Assembly: GCA_951812285.1 (NCBI GenBank)
Contig: OX638292.1
Coordinates: forward strand, 2,007,001-2,071,000
Direction: 5' to 3'
Source of the DNA: an uncultured Dehalococcoidia bacterium
GTDB lineage: Bacteria; Chloroflexota; Dehalococcoidia; Lucifugimonadales; UBA1127
DNA length: 64,000 nt
Shown here in pieces: positions 7,577 through 15,840 of the stretch (position 1 is its first letter; each line of letters starts with the position of its first letter). The notes below the pieces were generated by a model. That model saw only the letters and a list, made by a program, of their open reading frames with translations, ran no database searches and was not told where the DNA came from. The translations under genes and the position numbers were made by a program.

Positions 7577-8374
7577 CTAGTCCCAGCGGCTCTTGGGCTT
7601 CGGCTCCAGCTCCCCGTCGACGTACGTGTCGGCCTTCCCCTGCGGGAAGCAGATGAGCCCCGAGACCTTGCTCGACTCCGCCCACGCCTCGTTGTACGTC
7701 CACGCGAGGTTCTCGACGGTCTCGCCGCCCGCCTCGACGTGGTAGAAGCTCGCCTCGCCCTTGTACGGCGAGCCCGCCACGCGCTCGCTGGCCTGCAGCA
7801 GGTCCATGTTCACGTCATCGCGAGGGATGTAGTAGCGGTGCGGCAGCCCCGTCTCCAACAGCATCACCGAACGCGTCGTCTCCGCCACCGTCACGCCGTT
7901 CACCTCGACGCGCACGTGCCGCGAGCTCGCCAGGCAGTCCACCCGCGTGTACGGGTCCTTCGGCCCGATGAAGACCTCTTCGTCCTCCTCGTACCAGGCG
8001 TCCATCTTGTTCCAGTAGAGGGCCACGTAGTCGCGCGCGTCCACGCAGTCCTCCAGCGGGTCGGGGTATGCCCACACGGCGTTCTCCACCTCGCGCTCGC
8101 CAACCTTGACGCTCCAGTACTGAGCGTCTCCCTTGATCGGTCAGTGGGTGCCGTGGGCGGTTTCCTCCAGCAGGTCCATCCTCACGTCGGAGAGCGGGAA
8201 GTAGTAGACCGGCTGGTGCCGCGTCTCGTACATGATCACCGCGTTCCGGGAGTCGACGATCGTCTCGCCTGCAAACATTGCCCGTATGCGCTTCGGCGTC
8301 GGCTCCAGGAACGCCACGTGCTCCTCGATGCCCTTGGCGGCGCCCACCGCATACGCGTTGAAGACCTGTGTCAT
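7577..8374 (-). CDS. Tandem DUF427 protein with in-frame TGA at conserved Cys (candidate selenoprotein)
   Basis: Two DUF427 domains in one 265-codon frame, read through a single TGA at 8143-8141 (codon 78). Domain 1 (residues 20-110) has RIRAMFAGETIVDSRNA, VYYFPLSDVRMDLL and, after the TGA, PIKGDAQYWSV; domain 2 (about 125-235) repeats this as DVNMDLLQ...GSPYKGEASFYHV. In the family the residue two before KG is normally Cys (C-P-x-K-G); domain 1 has TGA there and domain 2 Ser. After TGA come 12 nt, then a perfect 7-bp stem (8128-8122 with 8114-8108) with a 7-nt loop starting AG. The start ATG follows AGGAGGG. Either Sec is inserted or this is a nonsense mutation (TGC/TGT to TGA). DUF427's biochemical role is unknown. 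Confidence 0.75.
8108..8143 (-). promoter_or_regulatory. SECIS-like hairpin next to in-frame TGA
   Basis: On the minus strand the TGA (8143-8141) is followed by a 12-nt spacer, stem arm GACGCTC (8128-8122), loop AGTACTG (8121-8115) and arm GAGCGTC (8114-8108). The stem is perfect. A hairpin directly after UGA, inside the coding region, with the loop about 20 nt from the UGA and a G within the first two loop bases, matches what is generally described for bacterial selenocysteine insertion elements. A chance hairpin in GC-rich DNA is the alternative. Confidence 0.45.
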
Positions 8375-8566
8375 AAGTCCCTCCTTTGCTCCCGAATCCA
8401 TTCCCGTCCCGCCCCGCCGCGACGGCTGCCCCGGCGAGTTGGACAGCGCGATTCTACCCCCCTGCGCGCCCCCCGTCCATCGCCCCGAGCGCCCAATTCC
8501 CGAGCCCACGAGCAAAGCCCCAAGACTCGCCGTTATGTCCATTCGCGAGGCCGCCCTAGCCGCTGC

Positions 8567-9208
8567 TCACCCCTCGCCGCGCGACCGCCAGCGACGCAGC
8601 GCCCGCCACCCGACGAACCCCACGGCGCCGAGCACAATCACTGCCAGCGCCCCGTTCTCGTACGGCCCCGTGTACTCCCGGATCGTCTCCCAGTTCTCGC
8701 CGAGCACCCATCCCGCGTACGTGAGCAGCAGGCTCCACAGCGCCGTGCCCAGCGTCGTGTACACCAGGAACCGCACCGGGTTCATCCGCGTGTACCCCGC
8801 CGGCACCGACACGATGCTCCGGATGATGGGAATGAGCCGCCCGAAGAAGATGACCGCCTCGCCGTACCGCTCGAACCACCCGGCGGCCCGGTCCAGGTCG
8901 TGCTCCGAGATGAACACGTACCGACCGTACGCCGCCACCAGCCGACGCACCCCAGCCTCGTGCGCCACGTACCCGACGCCGTACAGCACGACGGCCCCCA
9001 GCACCGACCCCGCCGTCCCCGCCGCGACGGCGCCCCAGAAACTCAGCTCGCCGTCCGCCGCCAGCGCCCCCGCAAACGGCAGCACCGCCTCAGAGGGAAT
9101 AGGCGGAAACACATTCTCGATCGCCATGACCAGCACAATCCCCGGATACCCAATGGCAAGGATCAGCTCCTCAATCCAACCGCCAACCAGCTCCAGGAGA
9201 TGCGTCAT
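8567..9208 (-). CDS. DedA family membrane protein (VTT domain)
   Basis: A 213-aa DedA protein; members are proton-dependent lipid flippases or scramblases needed for envelope homeostasis and drug resistance. The re-entrant motif E-N-V-F-P-P-I-P-S-E-A-V-L-P near residue 30 and the second motif F-F-G-R-L-I-P-I-I-R-S near residue 122 are intact, including the conserved Glu, Pro and Arg residues. Four to five hydrophobic segments surround them, and the C-terminus ends in a basic WRALRRWRSRGEG tail. ATG 9208 lies about 10 nt after GGAGG; the upstream TTG is too close to it. The gene sits behind the DUF427 gene's start on the same strand with about 190 nt between them, so an operon is possible but unproven. 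Confidence 0.92.
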   Translation of the reverse strand: MTHLLELVGGWIEELILAIGYPGIVLVMAIENVFPPIPSEAVLPFAGALAADGELSFWGAVAAGTAGSVLGAVVLYGVGYVAHEAGVRRLVAAYGRYVFISEHDLDRAAGWFERYGEAVIFFGRLIPIIRSIVSVPAGYTRMNPVRFLVYTTLGTALWSLLLTYAGWVLGENWETIREYTGPYENGALAVIVLGAVGFVGWRALRRWRSRGEG

Positions 9209-9399
9209 GCGGGGCAAGCCTCCGAAGTGTCAATGGGAGAAGCCCATTCAGGGCGCAACTCTCCCACGGAAGAGCATACGCCATGAATGCGGGAGTTGTG
9301 CGGCAGGTCTTTGGATGTGGGGACTGTCTCCAGGGCCAACAGCTGTGTATAGGCACATTGTCAGCCACGACCATCACAATGGCGTTGCGACGCGTTTGA

Positions 9400-10404
9400 T
9401 CAGGCAAAAATCGCTATGGGGATAACTTGCATTGACGGACCCCTAATCTCGGAAGAGGTCTGCCCGTCCATTCCCAAGCCCTGCAATGTTTCCATTAATG
9501 AGCTCAGGTGCGGCTCTATAGCCTTTAGGCGCCCTAATGTCGATTTCCTAAGGAGGTTGATGCTATCGTCATCTCCCTCCTGTATTACACGGCTTACTTT
9601 GCCAAAAACCCGAAAAGTGCCGTCTATAACATCATTCAACGTTGGATCAGCGAAATACTGTTGTTCTGCTGTTATAACAATCCCAGTCTCTCCAATTTTT
9701 GCAGTGAGATCCTGTGATTGTCCGGTATTGAGGGCTTCCAATATGGAATTGACTTGTGGGGGCACTTGGGTCTCGCTGCTATTGCGGGAAGGCTTTGACC
9801 TATTCTTTGGCTCCATCGCCGCCACAAGCGGCATGAGGCCTGAAAAGCTCTCTAGAGCAGACAAGAATGGATTCCGCCTGAGAGTAGCTTCAAACTCCAC
9901 AAAGTCGCCGATCTTGACTCTCTCTAGACCACCTGTCGTTGAGAACTCGTTAACAATGCTCCTCTCATGCAACTCCTTGCGCAGACGGGCGAAGAGAGAT
10001 GCCGGTGTATGGACGAATTCCGCTGAAGCGCTCTCACTCTGACTAACTCCCTGAAGGCGGTTGCCTTGCGCCCCGAACTGTACTCCTAGTAGGGCAAAGG
10101 CGTTGCTGATACCAATGCTGGCATTGCCAGAAATCTCAGAGGAATTCTCAGCGGCGGAAGAAGTCTCAACTCGACGCACGTAAGAGAACCCGTTCTCTAG
10201 AGTCGCAAGGATGTCGAATGTCAGTCGTTGATTCAAATAGAGTGCGATAGGTAAATCGCTTGCCTTCTTTACGACGGAGGCGTTTCCGCCATTTGGCGAC
10301 TGTAGGTCAATTTGGGGACTATGCTTTCTCTTGAAGATACGCAACTTTCTCCGTTCCTGGCCCGCCTCCCCACTTTCGGCAGACCACTTGGACAATAATA
10401 GCAC
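9400..10404 (-). CDS. DUF6414-like protein of unknown function, AT-rich gene
   Basis: A 334-aa protein that I place only tentatively in the DUF6414 group: the N-terminal pattern (D)LPIALYLNQRLTFDILATLENGFSYV, followed by a Ser/Gly-rich stretch with AxSGNASIGIS and ALLGVQFGAQ, and later LFARLRKELHE and IGDFVEFEATLRRNP, are typical of it as I remember. No signal peptide is evident. The frame opens with GTG at 10404; a TTG at 10344 preceded by GGAG would give a start at MRIFKRKHSP and may be the true one. GC content is far below the neighbours and codon use differs, pointing to transfer. Such proteins are often found near defence genes, but no defence partner lies here. Confidence 0.7.
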   Translation of the reverse strand: MLLLSKWSAESGEAGQERRKLRIFKRKHSPQIDLQSPNGGNASVVKKASDLPIALYLNQRLTFDILATLENGFSYVRRVETSSAAENSSEISGNASIGISNAFALLGVQFGAQGNRLQGVSQSESASAEFVHTPASLFARLRKELHERSIVNEFSTTGGLERVKIGDFVEFEATLRRNPFLSALESFSGLMPLVAAMEPKNRSKPSRNSSETQVPPQVNSILEALNTGQSQDLTAKIGETGIVITAEQQYFADPTLNDVIDGTFRVFGKVSRVIQEGDDDSINLLRKSTLGRLKAIEPHLSSLMETLQGLGMDGQTSSEIRGPSMQVIPIAIFA

Positions 10405-10512
10405 AAACGTTTCCCATGAACTACACTATGTTGCCAAAGACAGCATGCAATGTAAGCGTCTCTCTCGGAGTTCGAGGTGAGCCACAACAAACCAAGCTTA
10501 CATTGGTGGGAC

Positions 10513-12264
10513 TTACCCCCCATCCTCCCCGCCCTGCCGCGCCGCCACCCGCACCGCGACCACGTCCACGCCGTGGTACTTCTGGTGGCTCACCGACGAC
10601 GACAGGTGCCGCAGCAGCCGAAACGAGATCTCCCGCCCGTCCGTGATCTCCGGGTTCTCGCCCTGGTACGCCAGCCGGTCCTCGAGGTTCTCGCCCTCTG
10701 CCGCCGACACGAACTCCAGCTCGGCGTCGCCGCCTACGGAGCGCGCCGTGACCACCAGCCGCCGTCTGCCCTCCGGGGCCTCGCCGCCGTCCGCCATGCT
10801 CGCCAGCGTCTCCTCGCCCACCAGCACCAGCCGCTCGGCCGAATCCGGAGACCATCCCGCGTTGGCGCCGAACACGCGCAGGAAGACCCCAAGCCTCTGC
10901 AATGTGAATTCGTCCATATCGACGCGCAGCTGCTTGCGCCGCGGCCCCGTCAGCTCCAGGAACACCATCATGGCCACCGCCACGATCGCCCCTGCCGTCA
11001 TCCCGTTCCCCAGCAGGATGCCCAGGAACCCGTCGCCCAGCAGGTCCGCGAAGATCATTTCGCTCTGGAATCCCACGCCCACCCAGAACGCCACGCCCGC
11101 GACCGTCGCCTTCCGGTGGTCGACGCCGTCCTGCACGACGATCCGCATCCCCTGCACGAACAGCAGCGAGATGAGCACGAGCAGGTACGCCGCCGCCACA
11201 GGCGAAGGTATCGCGATGAGCAGCGCCGCGAATTTCGGGAAGAACGCCAGCGTCAGGATGATCACGCCGATGATGACGCCCACCCGCCGCGCGCCGATGC
11301 CCGTGACCTCCGCCAGCGAGATGCTCGTCGAGTACGTCGTGTTGGGCAACGTGCCGCCCAAGCCCGAGAGCAGGTTCCCCACGCCGTCCGCGTTCAGCGC
11401 GCCCTGCACCACGCGAAAGTCCGTCGCCCGGGGCCGCCGCCGCGACACCCGTTGGATGGCCACGCCGTCCCCGATCGTCTCGATGGCCCCCACCAGCGTC
11501 ACCACGATGAACGCCGGCAGCAGCGCCCAGAACTCCGGCCCCGGCGTCACGTCGAAGCCCGGCCAGTCCCGGAACGGCACGCCCACCCACGCGGCGTCCG
11601 CTATCGCCCCCGTGTCGTAGATGCCGAACGGCGCGCCCACCGCGCACCCCGCCACGATGCCAATCACCGGCGACCACAGCCGCAGCGACGACGGGGCGCG
11701 CAGCACCATGCCCCCCACCACCAGCAGCGTCACCCCCGCCGCCAGCGGCGCCGCGAGGTCGTCCGTCCCATCCGGCACGTCCGTCAACGACCCGAAGATG
11801 ATCGGCGCCACCGTGACCGCGATGAGCATGATGACGGTGCCCGTCACGACAGGCGTGAAGATCCGCCGGAGCAGCGAAAGCCGCGCCGCCAGCAGGAATT
11901 GGAACAGCGAGGAGACGACCACCAGGCTCGCCAGCGTTGCCGGGCCCCCCAGGTCCAGCGCCGCCACACACACCGCGATGAACGCCCCGGACGTCCCCAT
12001 GATCAGCACGTGCCCGGACCCGATGCGCCCGACCCGCGCTGCCTGCAGCACCGTCGATATGCCGCACACCACCATGGCCGCAAACACGCCCCACGTCAGG
12101 TAGCTGTCGGACGCGTCCGCAATCCGCACGACGATTACCACCGTCAGCACCACCGGCGCGACGATGAGCATCGCCGCCTGCGCCCCCGCCCCCAGCGCGA
12201 TCAGCGGCGGCGGCTTGTCCTCCGGCTCGTACCGCACGTGCTCGTTCACGACTTCCGCTGCCAT
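10513..12264 (-). CDS. NCS2-family nucleobase permease with degenerate GHKL-like C-terminal domain
   Basis: A 583-aa transporter of the nucleobase:cation symporter-2 (xanthine/uracil permease, SLC23) family, importing a purine or pyrimidine across the inner membrane. About 12-14 helices fill residues 20-440; the signature region near TM8 reads FIVVTLVGAIETIGDGVAIQ, followed by ALNADGVGNLLSGLGGTLPNTTYSTS, both standard for the family. Unusually, 134 residues follow (450-583), starting DEFTLQRLGVFLRVFGAN; these look like an RsbW/HATPase_c_2 domain with a helix EETLASMAD where the N-box would be, but without its Asn. Start ATG 12264 follows GAGG. The gene is divergent from amt across an inverted repeat, suggesting joint nitrogen control. 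Confidence 0.9.
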   Translation of the reverse strand: MAAEVVNEHVRYEPEDKPPPLIALGAGAQAAMLIVAPVVLTVVIVVRIADASDSYLTWGVFAAMVVCGISTVLQAARVGRIGSGHVLIMGTSGAFIAVCVAALDLGGPATLASLVVVSSLFQFLLAARLSLLRRIFTPVVTGTVIMLIAVTVAPIIFGSLTDVPDGTDDLAAPLAAGVTLLVVGGMVLRAPSSLRLWSPVIGIVAGCAVGAPFGIYDTGAIADAAWVGVPFRDWPGFDVTPGPEFWALLPAFIVVTLVGAIETIGDGVAIQRVSRRRPRATDFRVVQGALNADGVGNLLSGLGGTLPNTTYSTSISLAEVTGIGARRVGVIIGVIILTLAFFPKFAALLIAIPSPVAAAYLLVLISLLFVQGMRIVVQDGVDHRKATVAGVAFWVGVGFQSEMIFADLLGDGFLGILLGNGMTAGAIVAVAMMVFLELTGPRRKQLRVDMDEFTLQRLGVFLRVFGANAGWSPDSAERLVLVGEETLASMADGGEAPEGRRRLVVTARSVGGDAELEFVSAAEGENLEDRLAYQGENPEITDGREISFRLLRHLSSSVSHQKYHGVDVVAVRVAARQGGEDGG

Positions 12265-12375
12265 GCCTCACCCCTCATCGACCGTTTGGCGCAATTCCCT
12301 TGGGAGGTATCTTTGCACTGCCTGCCACCGGCTGCAGCCGCACGGATGGTATCGGCTGGCGAAAGGGCAGACAAG

Positions 12376-12408
12376 AATGTCTCAATTTCACGCAATAATT
12401 GAGACATT
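12376..12408. promoter_or_regulatory. Perfect 12-bp inverted repeat between permease and amt
   Basis: Arms AATGTCTCAATT (12376-12387) and AATTGAGACATT (12397-12408) are exact reverse complements with a 9-nt spacer. The site lies in the 293-nt gap between two divergent transporter genes, 112 nt upstream of the nucleobase permease start and about 150 nt upstream of amt. The AT-rich arms differ from the GC-rich surroundings. It is most likely an operator for a dimeric regulator, perhaps responding to nitrogen status; a bidirectional hairpin is the other reading. Confidence 0.6.
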
Positions 12409-12557
12409 ATGCGCAAGAATCCCCTTGTAGATACAAATTAACACTGATAGACCACGCAAATGGGCCACCACGAAACCTAGCGCGATTACCGACGGTGGTG
12501 ATAGATTCCGGTTGGCGTATGGCCACTCATTCACAGATAGCGTGGAGGAGGACTGCC

Positions 12558-14018
12558 ATGAGAGCCTTTAGCAGCCTTGTGACACACCACCGCATCCCCT
12601 CAATGCTCGCCGCAACCGGTATCGCAACCCTCCTCCTCATGCTCCTCCGCCCCGGCGTCGCGCACGCCATGGGCGTCGAGGAGGAGGCCGCCTTCGTCTT
12701 CAACACCTTCTCCTTCCTAGTCTGGGGCGCCCTCGTCATGTGGATGTGCGCCGGCTTCACCATGCTGGAGGCCGGGTCCGTCCGCACCAAGAACGCCGCC
12801 ATGATCTGCATGAAGAACATCGGCCTCTATTCCATCGCCGGCCTAGCCTACTTCGTAATCGGCTACAACCTCATGTACGTCGACGTCGGCCGCGACGCCA
12901 CCTTCCTCGGCCTCAACCTCGGCGACGTCATCGGCACGTTCGCCCTCACCTACAGTTCGACCGCCGCCGAGGCCGCCCTCCTCGAGGCCGAGGCCGGCGC
13001 CTCAGCCGCCGGAGTCCTCGCCGAGTCCTCCTACGCCTCCATGTCCGACTGGTTCTTCCAGATGGTATTCGTCGCCACCACCGCCTCCATCGTCTCCGGC
13101 GCCCTCGCCGAGCGGGTCAAGATGTGGTCCTTCTTCCTCTTCGTCGCCTTCCTTACCGCCTTCACCTACCCCCTCATCGGCGCGTGGACCTGGGGCGGCG
13201 GCTGGCTCAGCGACCTCGGCTTCACCGACTTCGCCGGCTCCACCATCGTCCACAGCACCGGCGGCTGGGCCGCCCTCGCCGGCCTCGTCGTCATCGGCCC
13301 CCGCCTCGGCAAGTTCGCCCGCGACGGCAGCGTCCGCCCGACGCCCCCCTCCAACATCCTCGTCGTCACCCTGGGCGTCTTCATCCTCTGGTTCGGCTGG
13401 TTCGGCTTCAACGGCGGCTCCCAGCTCGCCCTCGGCAGCGCCGTCAACGCCGTCTGGATGAGCATCGTTCTTGTGAACACCAACCTCGCCGCCGCGTCCG
13501 GCGTCGTGGTCGCCCTCATCGCGTCCCGCCACATCCTCGGCCGCACGGACCTTTTCGCCGTGCTCAACGGCGCCATCGCCGGCCTCGTCTCCATCACCGC
13601 CGCGCCCAACTTCGTCGACCACTACTGGGCCATCCTCATCGGCGCTGTGGGCGGCCTCATCGTCGTCGCCGGCCTGCGCTTCCTCGAGTACGTGAAGATC
13701 GACGACGTCGTTGGCGCCGTCCCCGCCCACCTCTTTGCTGGCATCTGGGGCACCCTCGCCGCCAGCATCGCCGGGGGCGCCCAGCTCCACATCCAGCTCC
13801 TGGGCATCGCCGCCATCGGCGCGACGGTGTTCGGCATCTCCTGGTGCGCATGGAAGGCCCTCGACATGACCCTCGGCGCCCGCATATCCCACCAGGTCGA
13901 GCGCCTCGGGCAGGACGCCGGCGAGCTCCACATGGAGTCCTACCCGGAGTTCGTCCTCATGCCGGACCCCGACTACTACGACGACATCGAGGAGGAGCAA
14001 GAGAAGGCCAAAGGGTAA
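12558..14018 (+). CDS. amt: Ammonium transporter Amt
   Basis: A 486-aa Amt/Rh family channel for ammonium uptake. A cleaved-looking signal peptide ends at GVAHA (about residue 37). Eleven helices follow with family signatures: AGFTMLEAG, the first pore histidine in IVHSTGGWAALAG, FNGGSQ, and DDVVGAVPAHLFAGIWGTL carrying the second pore histidine. The C-terminal tail, used in Amt proteins for GlnK contact, is acidic and ends EEEQEKAKG. The start at 12558 is fixed by GGAGGAGG eight bases before; an open frame runs 159 nt further upstream but its residues are not family-like. No glnB/glnK gene accompanies it, which is the usual partner. It probably responds to nitrogen limitation through the inverted repeat upstream. 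Confidence 0.96.
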   Translation: MRAFSSLVTHHRIPSMLAATGIATLLLMLLRPGVAHAMGVEEEAAFVFNTFSFLVWGALVMWMCAGFTMLEAGSVRTKNAAMICMKNIGLYSIAGLAYFVIGYNLMYVDVGRDATFLGLNLGDVIGTFALTYSSTAAEAALLEAEAGASAAGVLAESSYASMSDWFFQMVFVATTASIVSGALAERVKMWSFFLFVAFLTAFTYPLIGAWTWGGGWLSDLGFTDFAGSTIVHSTGGWAALAGLVVIGPRLGKFARDGSVRPTPPSNILVVTLGVFILWFGWFGFNGGSQLALGSAVNAVWMSIVLVNTNLAAASGVVVALIASRHILGRTDLFAVLNGAIAGLVSITAAPNFVDHYWAILIGAVGGLIVVAGLRFLEYVKIDDVVGAVPAHLFAGIWGTLAASIAGGAQLHIQLLGIAAIGATVFGISWCAWKALDMTLGARISHQVERLGQDAGELHMESYPEFVLMPDPDYYDDIEEEQEKAKG

Positions 14019-14133
14019 GAAAGCTAAGGCCCCAATTCGCCTTTGTTGATGCGAAAACTGCGCTCAACTATCGTCTTGAGACAAACAGCGAAATATGCAA
14101 TGCTTTGGGTCTCAATAAACGAGGGGTGGCAGC

Positions 14134-14730
14134 ATGATGGAGTGGCGGACGGCGGTGGCGGTCATCCTGGCGCTGTCCCTCGCCCTCGCCGCCTGTGGCG
14201 GCTCGGACGGCGAGGCGGACTCGTCGGCTCCATCGCCGGCGCAACCCTCCTCGGAGACATCGACAGGCTCCCCGGCCGCTGCTGAGGTGTCCACGACCGA
14301 GGAGCCTGCCCCAGCAGCCACTGAAGCGGAGACCATACCCACTGCGATTCCGGTCCCCAGCACCGCTGACAACGCGCCCACCGAGGCCGCCTCCGCCCCA
14401 GCCGAGTCTTTTGACGTCGCCGCACACCTCAGCGCAAGGACCATGGAACTGTGGGACGTCTACAACACGCACGACCTTGACGCGCTCAAAGCCTTCTACG
14501 CGGAAGCCTACTGGGCGGAAAAGGCGGAAGAGGTCGAGTCAGAGATGCAGCCCTTCAGGACGTTCGGAATATCGATCACGGGGGAGGAAATATCGGCGCC
14601 CATGGAGGTCGAGCCAGGCAAATGGGAGGTCTGGCACGACGCCAACTTCACCCTGGGTTCATTGACCATGCTGTTCATTTACGAGGAATTCGACGGCGAG
14701 TGGCTCCTCACCTACGCCGAGGACCAGTAG
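14134..14730 (+). CDS. Lipoprotein with SnoaL/NTF2-like C-terminal domain
   Basis: A 198-aa secreted lipoprotein: signal peptide with lipobox LALAAC near residue 21, then about 75 residues rich in Ser, Ala, Thr and Pro, then an NTF2-like fold from about residue 98: an opening helix ARTMELWDVYNTHDLDALKAFYAEAYW and strands ending FIYEEFDGEWLLTYAEDQ. Such domains bind small hydrophobic ligands; here the function is unknown. GAGGGGTGG stands before the ATG. The last 19 nt overlap the end of the convergent enolase-superfamily gene. A similar linker-plus-domain layout recurs in the lipoproteins at 5.3 kb and 39.5 kb, so this may be a lineage habit rather than homology. Confidence 0.82.
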   Translation: MMEWRTAVAVILALSLALAACGGSDGEADSSAPSPAQPSSETSTGSPAAAEVSTTEEPAPAATEAETIPTAIPVPSTADNAPTEAASAPAESFDVAAHLSARTMELWDVYNTHDLDALKAFYAEAYWAEKAEEVESEMQPFRTFGISITGEEISAPMEVEPGKWEVWHDANFTLGSLTMLFIYEEFDGEWLLTYAEDQ

Positions 14731-15836
14731 CCCACCCCCGCAAGCATCCCCTCCCGCACCGCCAGCCCCAGCCCCGGCGCGGCGCTGTCCGGCACGGTGA
14801 GCACGCCACCGTCGCCGAACATCAGGCTCTCCGACGTCAGGTCCTCCCGCAGCAGGTGCGTCCCGAAGGCCCCCTCGGCCGCCACCAGCGACGGCCCCGC
14901 CGCCTGCATCACCGTCAGCCCCGCCCGGGTAAGGATGCTCGTCTCGCCCACCTGCGCCCCGACGATCACCCCGACGCCCAGCCGCGCGGCCCGCTCCACG
15001 ACCTCCAGCGACCGCCCGATGCCGCCCATCTTCGACACGCGCACGTTCACGATCCACCGCTCCGGGCTGCCCAGCTCCTCCAGCTGCGATGCCCGCAGCA
15101 GGCTCTCGTCGAGGATGATCCCCACGCCGCAAGCCTTGCTCACCCGCTCGAATCCCGCGATGTCCCCCGCGCGCAGCGGCTCCTCCACCGCGAACACCCA
15201 GCCGTCGAGCGCGTTCAGGTGCCGGATGCACTCCTCCGCCGAGCCCCACAGGTTGTTGGCGTCCAACCGCACCCGCCGCCCCGCACCGCCGCCCCGCAGC
15301 GCCCGCACTCGCCGTCTGTCGCGGCCCAGGTCGCCCGAAACCTTCACCTTGAAGTCGGAAAACCCCTTACTCCCGTACCGCCAGAGCTGCAGCCGGTACA
15401 CCAGGTACGGCGAGTCCCCCAGCACGGCCGAGTAAATGAACGGCCCGTCCAGCCGCGGCAGCCCGAGCACGTCCTCGACCGGCGCGCCCGCCGCCTTCCC
15501 GAACAGGTCCAGCAGCGCCAGCTCCACCGCGCAGAACGCCGCAGGGTTCTCGTCGATCTCCCCCCGGTGCGCCTCCGCCCACGCCCTCAGCCCCGCCGCG
15601 TCGCTCACCTCGCTCGCGATGGCCTCCGCGTGCCGCCGGATGAACGCCGCGCCGCCCTCGACGGTCTCCCCCGTCACGTACGCGCGCGGGCACCCCTCGC
15701 CGTACCCCGTCAGCCCGTCGCCAGACCGCACAGCAACGATGAGGTTCTCCGCCCGCGACCTGCTAGCCGACGCGTGCCGGAACACCGTCTTGAACGGCAC
15801 CGGAAAGCTGTAGACCTCCAGCCCCTCGATGCGCAC
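14712..15836 (-). CDS. Enolase-superfamily protein (mandelate racemase/muconate lactonizing type)
   Basis: A 374-aa member of the MR/MLE group, which abstracts a proton alpha to a carboxylate with Mg2+ bound at three acidic residues. The KxK motif is in FKVKVSG, metal ligands are seen as RLDANN, VEEPL and LDES, and the second-barrel lysine as RVSKMGG. The N-terminal capping domain is complete. Substrate could be a dipeptide, cycloalkene acid or sugar acid; not readable here. The GTG start lies 4 nt after the stop of the upstream GH3-type gene, so it is the third gene of an operon with the fatty-acid-hydroxylase and GH3 genes. Its 3' end overlaps the convergent lipoprotein gene by 19 nt. Confidence 0.9.
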   Translation of the reverse strand: MRIEGLEVYSFPVPFKTVFRHASASRSRAENLIVAVRSGDGLTGYGEGCPRAYVTGETVEGGAAFIRRHAEAIASEVSDAAGLRAWAEAHRGEIDENPAAFCAVELALLDLFGKAAGAPVEDVLGLPRLDGPFIYSAVLGDSPYLVYRLQLWRYGSKGFSDFKVKVSGDLGRDRRRVRALRGGGAGRRVRLDANNLWGSAEECIRHLNALDGWVFAVEEPLRAGDIAGFERVSKACGVGIILDESLLRASQLEELGSPERWIVNVRVSKMGGIGRSLEVVERAARLGVGVIVGAQVGETSILTRAGLTVMQAAGPSLVAAEGAFGTHLLREDLTSESLMFGDGGVLTVPDSAAPGLGLAVREGMLAGVGYWSSA

Positions 15837-15840
15837 GTTC

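Noticed and set aside
7427..9286. 619-codon plus-strand frame
   Set aside because: Arg/Pro/His-rich antisense shadow of the DUF427 and DedA genes.
10421..12271. 616-codon minus-strand frame in another phase
   Set aside because: Gly/Arg-rich shadow of the NCS2 permease, whose frame has family motifs and a ribosome site.
12740..14137. 465-codon Arg/His-rich plus-strand frame
   Set aside because: Out-of-phase shadow of amt.
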